This document shows positions 6,835 to 10,495 of a stretch of 10,495 bases of DNA, in pieces. Position 1 is the first letter of the stretch. Each line of letters begins with the position of its first letter. The stretch is from assembly GCA_030696435.1 (NCBI GenBank), contig JAUYSF010000377.1:1-10495 (forward strand), read 5' to 3'. The notes beneath the pieces were generated by a model. That model was not told where the DNA came from and searched no databases. It worked only from the letters and a program-made list of their open reading frames with translations. Both the position numbers and the translations under genes were made by a program. This DNA is from Desulfoprunum sp. GTDB taxonomy: Bacteria > Desulfobacterota > Desulfobulbia > Desulfobulbales > Desulfocapsaceae.

Positions 6835-7986
6835 ATGCACAGGCTGATTCGTTGGATGCTGGCCCTGTTGGTGGTTGTTGGGATTGCTTTTCTGATTTGG
6901 CAGAAGACCCGAACCAAACCCGTTGAGGTCGTCGTCAAACCGGTGGTCCGGGGCGTGGTGGAAAAGACGGTCGCCAATACCCGCGCCGGTACGGTCAAGG
7001 CCTGCCGCAGGGCCAAGCTCTCGCCCAGCATCGGTGGCCAGATTGCCAGTCTGCCGATCCATGAAGGCGATCAGGTGAAGGCCGGGGCATTACTGCTGGA
7101 GATCTGGAATGAAGATCTGGCGGCCCAGGCGGATCTGGCCGAGCGGGAGGCCGCAGTTGCCGAGGCCCAGGCCAATGCCGCCTGTCTGTCTGCCGAAGAG
7201 GCGAACCGGCAGGCGGAGAGGTCAAAGAAATTGCTCCGCCATCAGGCAGGTTCCGAAGAGCAGACCGACCATGCCGTTACCCAGGCCAGATCCTTACAGG
7301 CCCAGTGCGAGGCGGCCCGTGCCACCGTGCAGATGAGTCTGGCCCGCATCAATGTGGCCAGGGCCAATCTCTCCCGCACCCGGCTCATGGCGCCGTTTGA
7401 TGGGGTGGTGGCGAAAATCGAAGGCGAGCTTAATGAGTATGTTACCCCGTCCCCCGTCGGCGTACAAACCCCGCCCGCTGTCGATCTCATCGAAAACAAC
7501 TGCTATTATGTCTCGGCCCCGATCGATGAGGTGGATGCCGCCGCAGTCCGGGTCGGCATGAATACCCGAATCAGCCTTGACGCCTTCAAAGAGAGGCAGC
7601 TTGTCGGCACGGTGCGCCGCATCTCACCCTATGTGCTCGATGTGGAGAAACAGGCCAGGACCGTCGATATCGAGGCGGCCTTCACGAATCATGGTGATTT
7701 CAAGGACCTCCTGGCCGGTTACAGCGCCGATGTGGAGATTATCCTCGCCACCCGGCCCGACACCCTGAAGATTCCCACCGAGGCTGTACTTGAAGGCAAG
7801 AAGGTCTTCGTCTACTCGGCGGACGGAAAGAAGGTGCACGAAGTGACGATCAAAGCAGGCCTTGCCAACTGGGCCTTTACCGAGGTCACCTCCGGACTCA
7901 AAGAGGGCCAATCCGTGGTGGTCAATGTCGATAAACCCGGCTTAAAGGATGGTGTATCCGCCGTTGTTGCCGAGACCGCGCCATGA
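6835..7986 (+). CDS. MacA-like periplasmic adaptor (membrane fusion protein) of an ABC exporter
   Basis: A 383-residue HlyD/MacA-type adaptor that would bridge the inner-membrane ABC permeases to an outer-membrane channel. A single N-terminal membrane anchor (about 8-22, LALLVVVGIAFLIW) has no lipobox Cys, so the protein is membrane-anchored. Then come the first half of the lipoyl domain (LSPSIGGQIASLPIHEGDQVKAGALLLEI, 62-90), an alpha-hairpin (about 94-180, Ala/Glu/Gln rich), the second lipoyl half (TRLMAPFDGVVAKIEGELNEYV), a beta-barrel and a membrane-proximal domain (to 383). The hairpin tip carries R129-x3-L133-x6-S140, the R-L-S pattern known from AcrA/MacA adaptors that dock on TolC. 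The insertion VTPSPVGVQTPPAV (203-216) in the lipoyl return is Pro-rich. The gene lies 111 bp after the SNF2 gene and overlaps the ATPase gene by ATGA. Confidence 0.93.
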   Translation: MHRLIRWMLALLVVVGIAFLIWQKTRTKPVEVVVKPVVRGVVEKTVANTRAGTVKACRRAKLSPSIGGQIASLPIHEGDQVKAGALLLEIWNEDLAAQADLAEREAAVAEAQANAACLSAEEANRQAERSKKLLRHQAGSEEQTDHAVTQARSLQAQCEAARATVQMSLARINVARANLSRTRLMAPFDGVVAKIEGELNEYVTPSPVGVQTPPAVDLIENNCYYVSAPIDEVDAAAVRVGMNTRISLDAFKERQLVGTVRRISPYVLDVEKQARTVDIEAAFTNHGDFKDLLAGYSADVEIILATRPDTLKIPTEAVLEGKKVFVYSADGKKVHEVTIKAGLANWAFTEVTSGLKEGQSVVVNVDKPGLKDGVSAVVAETAP

Positions 7987-8651
7987 TCAGCCTGTCCCGC
8001 ATCAGAAGAGAATTTCAGGTCGGTGACGAACGGGTTCTCGCCCTGCGCGATGTCGACCTGACGGTTGATACCGGCGAGTATATCGCCATCATGGGGCCTT
8101 CCGGTTCCGGCAAGTCGACGCTCTTGAACATGATCGGCCTGCTCGATCGGCCCGACAGCGGCACCTATCTCCTGGAAGGTGAAGACATGACGACCCTTAA
8201 CGACAAGCAGCAGGCCGCCCTGCGCCGCCATAAGATCGGCTTTGTCTTCCAGTTTTTTCATCTGGTGCCGAGGATGTCGGCTGCCGAGAATATCGAGCTG
8301 CCGATGATGCTGGCGGGTTTTGAGGCGGGAGAGCGCAAGAGGCGTGTACACGAGGCGCTGGAGGCCTTTGGTCTCACCAATCGGGCCCGGCATCGGCCGG
8401 ATCAGCTCTCCGGCGGCCAGCGGCAACGAGTGGCCATCGCTCGTGCGACTATCATGCAGCCCCACATCCTGCTGGCCGACGAGCCCACCGGCAATCTCGA
8501 CCGGGTCTCGGGCAAAGATGTGATCGATATCCTGGAAGCCCTTAATCAAAAAAACATCACCCTGATCATGGTGACCCACGACCCGGAACTGGGCCGTCGA
8601 GCCAAGCGCCAGATCCATATGGTGGACGGCCGGATCGATTCGGATCGGTAA
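7983..8651 (+). CDS. ABC transporter ATPase, MacB/LolD-type
   Basis: A 222-residue nucleotide-binding subunit, cytoplasmic, which powers the two permeases encoded next. All ABC motifs are intact: Walker [10 protein letters not shown] (38-46), Q-loop Q90 (FVFQFFHL), signature LSGGQ (142-146), Walker B ILLADE with catalytic E167, D-loop GNLD (170-173), and H-loop H199 (VTHD). The length and the [13 protein letters not shown] segment are typical of the LolD/MacB/FtsE branch. It is a separate ATPase, unlike E. coli MacB, in which ATPase and permease are fused. The start codon overlaps the adaptor's stop (ATGA), with no ribosome site of its own, so translation is probably coupled. Substrate not deducible: the branch covers macrolide, peptide, lipoprotein and heme-type export. 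Confidence 0.96.
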   Translation: MISLSRIRREFQVGDERVLALRDVDLTVDTGEYIAIMGPSGSGKSTLLNMIGLLDRPDSGTYLLEGEDMTTLNDKQQAALRRHKIGFVFQFFHLVPRMSAAENIELPMMLAGFEAGERKRRVHEALEAFGLTNRARHRPDQLSGGQRQRVAIARATIMQPHILLADEPTGNLDRVSGKDVIDILEALNQKNITLIMVTHDPELGRRAKRQIHMVDGRIDSDR

Positions 8652-8673
8652 GAATACAACACCCCCCCACCAC

Positions 8674-9879
8674 ATGAAGATAACCGATATCATCCGCTTT
8701 GCCTTTCGGGCCTCGACCGGCTATCCAACCAGAACGCTGCTGATGCTTCTGGCCATGGCCATCGGCGTGGGCTCGGTGGTGATCCTTTCGACGCTGGGCG
8801 AGGGGGCGCGGAGTTATGTCGTGGGGCAATTCTCTTCTCTGGGCACGAACCTGCTGATCGTTCTGCCCGGTCGCTCCGAGACGGTCGGCGGGCCGCCGCC
8901 ACTCCTCGGCATTACCCCGAGAGACCTGACGTTGGACGATGCCATGGCCCTGCAGCGCTCATCGGCCATTAAATATGTGGCTCCGATCGCTCTTGGCGCA
9001 GCGCCTGCTTCCTGGGGCGGGCGAGAGCGGGAGGTGACCATTCTGGGCTCGACCCCGCATCTTTTTCAGGTCCGCCAGCTGACTATGGCCCTGGGCCGGT
9101 TTCTGCCGGAGGGTGATGCCTCCCGCGCCGCGTCCGTCTGCGTGCTGGGCTACAAGATCAAACAGGAACTCTTCGGCAATGCCTCGGCCCTGGGAGAACC
9201 GATCCGGATCGGCGACCGGCGTTTCCGGGTGGTCGGGGTGCTGGCCAAAAAGGGCCAATCCGTGGGCATGGACATGGGCGATGTCGTGATCATTCCGGTG
9301 GCCTCGGCCCAGGCCCTGTTCAACAGCGCCTCGCTCTTCCGAATCATGATCGAGGCCAACGACCGCGACGCCATCGTTCGGGCCAAGGAGACGGTTTTGC
9401 GAATCATCCGGGAGCGGCATGACGGCGATGACGATATCACCGTTATCAGCCAGGATGCGGTGCTCGCAACCTTTGATCGCATCTTTACCGCCCTAACTCT
9501 GACGGTGGCCGGGATCGCCGCTATTAGTCTTGCGGTGGCAGGTATTCTGATCATGAATGTCATGCTGATCGCTGTCTCTCAGCGGCGGGCCGAAGTCGGG
9601 CTGCTCAAGGCCATCGGGGCGCCGGGTGGCCAGATCATGGCCCTGTTCCTGGCTGAGTCGGCGATCCTGTCGATAATCGGTGCGGCCCTGGGGCTGCTGC
9701 TTGCCGCTGCCGGGACCTGGATTTTGACTCAGATATTCCCGGATTTTCCCCTGATTGTGCCCTTGTGGTCTCTCTGGGCGGCGGTGGGGGTGTCGGTTGC
9801 CACCGGTCTCGTGTTCGGTGTGCTGCCGGCGCGGCGGGCGGCCCGGCTCAATCCGGTATTGTCGCTCTCAAGGCGGTAA
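8674..9879 (+). CDS. MacB/FtsX-type ABC permease (first of two)
   Basis: A 401-residue inner-membrane permease with the standard MacB layout. TM1 lies at about 20-42 (TLLMLLAMAIGVGSVVILST). A large periplasmic domain (about 43-270) starts with the family signature GEGARSY..., FSSLGTNLLIVLPGR (53-67). TM2 is at about 274-297, followed by the cytoplasmic coupling helix RRAEVGLLKAIGA (304-316). TM3 is at about 323-346 and TM4 at about 362-384, and the end is LPARRAARLNPV (384-395). Length is normal for a permease without a fused ATPase. It starts 22 bp after the ATPase stop. The spacer is C-rich with a run of seven C (8662-8668) and no Shine-Dalgarno. No other in-frame start looks better, because MKITDIIRFAF matches how such permeases begin and lines up with the next gene. 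Confidence 0.95.
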   Translation: MKITDIIRFAFRASTGYPTRTLLMLLAMAIGVGSVVILSTLGEGARSYVVGQFSSLGTNLLIVLPGRSETVGGPPPLLGITPRDLTLDDAMALQRSSAIKYVAPIALGAAPASWGGREREVTILGSTPHLFQVRQLTMALGRFLPEGDASRAASVCVLGYKIKQELFGNASALGEPIRIGDRRFRVVGVLAKKGQSVGMDMGDVVIIPVASAQALFNSASLFRIMIEANDRDAIVRAKETVLRIIRERHDGDDDITVISQDAVLATFDRIFTALTLTVAGIAAISLAVAGILIMNVMLIAVSQRRAEVGLLKAIGAPGGQIMALFLAESAILSIIGAALGLLLAAAGTWILTQIFPDFPLIVPLWSLWAAVGVSVATGLVFGVLPARRAARLNPVLSLSRR

Positions 9880-9882
9880 GAT

Positions 9883-10495
9883 ATGTATATCCGTGACATC
9901 GTCAAAATATCCTTCAGCAGCCTGGTCGACCAGCGCATGCGCAGCTTTCTGACGATCCTCGGCATTGCCGTGGGTATTGCCTCGGTGGTGCTGCTGACCT
10001 CCATCGGCGAGGGAGTGCACCGCTTCACCCTGGCCGAATTCACCCAGTTCGGTACCAACCTGATCGGCATCAACCCCGGCCGCTCCACTACTGTCGGCAT
10101 GTCCGGTGCCGTTATCAACAATATCCGGCCGCTCAGTATAGCCGACGAAGAAGCGCTCAGGCACCTCCCTGGCGTGATAGACACTGTCTCGCTGATTCAG
10201 GGCAATGCCCCGGTCGAATTTGAAAAACACAGCCGCCACACCAATATCCTCGGGGTGGGGCCATCAGCTGCTGCGGTCTGGCAGATCAATCTCAGCAAAG
10301 GGCGATTCCTGCCGGCGGATGACAGCCGGGCGGCCCGTTCCTTTGCGGTTATCGGCAGTAAGGTCCAGAGCGAACTTTTTCGGGATCGGAGCCCGCTTGG
10401 GCAGATTGTCAGGATCGCCGGCGAACGCTACCGGGTGATCGGCGTGATGGAGTCTAAGGGCCAGATGCTGGGCTTTGATCTTGATGATGCAGTGT
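9883..10495 (+). CDS. MacB/FtsX-type ABC permease (second of two), 3' end cut by the window
   Basis: 204 codons are visible out of an expected ~400. TM1 is at about 21-40 (SFLTILGIAVGIASVVLLTS), then the start of the periplasmic domain with IGEGVHRF and FGTNLIGINPGR (56-67), and RFLPADDSRAARSFAVIGSK (141-160). It is paralogous to the first permease, with the same order of blocks (GEG, F-x-FGTNL/SLGTNL, GR-FLP, VIG/VLG, RVVGV/RVIGV, KGQ). They clearly differ in between, so this is an old duplication and not a recent copy. The ATG at 9883 follows the previous stop after 3 bp, with a partial ribosome site (AAGG...GGTAAG) in the end of that gene, so translation is coupled. The pair probably forms a heterodimer, as LolC/LolE do. 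Confidence 0.94.
   Translation, partial: MYIRDIVKISFSSLVDQRMRSFLTILGIAVGIASVVLLTSIGEGVHRFTLAEFTQFGTNLIGINPGRSTTVGMSGAVINNIRPLSIADEEALRHLPGVIDTVSLIQGNAPVEFEKHSRHTNILGVGPSAAAVWQINLSKGRFLPADDSRAARSFAVIGSKVQSELFRDRSPLGQIVRIAGERYRVIGVMESKGQMLGFDLDDAV

Noticed and set aside
7812..8693. 293-codon minus-strand frame antisense to the ABC ATPase
   Set aside because: Long only because of the GC-rich opposite strand; the sense frame encodes an intact ABC ATPase.
1..10495. CRISPR array, tRNA, rRNA, integrase or attachment site
   Set aside because: No repeat-spacer pattern, cloverleaf-like sequence, rRNA motif or recombinase gene was found on either strand by eye.

Overview
The window looks like part of a Gram-negative bacterial chromosome. 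The most likely source is a sulfate-reducing or related deltaproteobacterium (Desulfobulbales-like). This is an inference from gene families and style: an inner-membrane adaptor with a TolC-docking-type hairpin tip, MacB-type permeases, an IS66-type relic and an SNF2/coiled-coil gene pair. No rRNA, tRNA or taxonomic marker gene is present.

Left part (1-1852, minus strand). Three small enzyme genes read leftwards, each with a clear Shine-Dalgarno: a DJ-1/PfpI-family protein, an NTF2/SnoaL-like protein that overlaps it by four bases (ATGA), and, 65 bp further on, a classical short-chain dehydrogenase that runs off the left edge. By eye this part is clearly more AT-rich than the rest (for example 26 G+C in bases 541-600 against 41 in 9601-9660). 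It looks like an acquired metabolic operon whose substrate cannot be told from the sequence.

Divergent spacer (1853-2523). It holds the leader of the left operon, with a perfect 6-bp-arm palindrome, and a 276-bp relic of an IS66-family insertion sequence. The relic has 14-bp imperfect terminal inverted repeats beginning GTAAC, a 7-of-8 flanking duplication, and the C-terminal end of the transposase still readable. It sits at the compositional boundary.

Middle part (2524-6723, plus strand). A 355-residue, highly charged coiled-coil protein is followed 60 bp later by a 1023-residue SNF2-family helicase/translocase. The helicase has a long N-terminal region with a SWIM-like Cys/His cluster. They probably work together, in a process I cannot name.

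Right part (6835-10495, plus strand). This is a tightly packed MacAB-like export operon: membrane-anchored periplasmic adaptor, ABC ATPase (ATGA overlap), and two different MacB/FtsX-type permeases in a row, the second cut by the window edge. The adaptor's hairpin tip fits the R-x3-L-x6-S pattern associated with TolC docking. The expected machine is therefore a tripartite pump or lipid/peptide exporter with a heterodimeric permease pair, but no outer-membrane channel gene is visible here.
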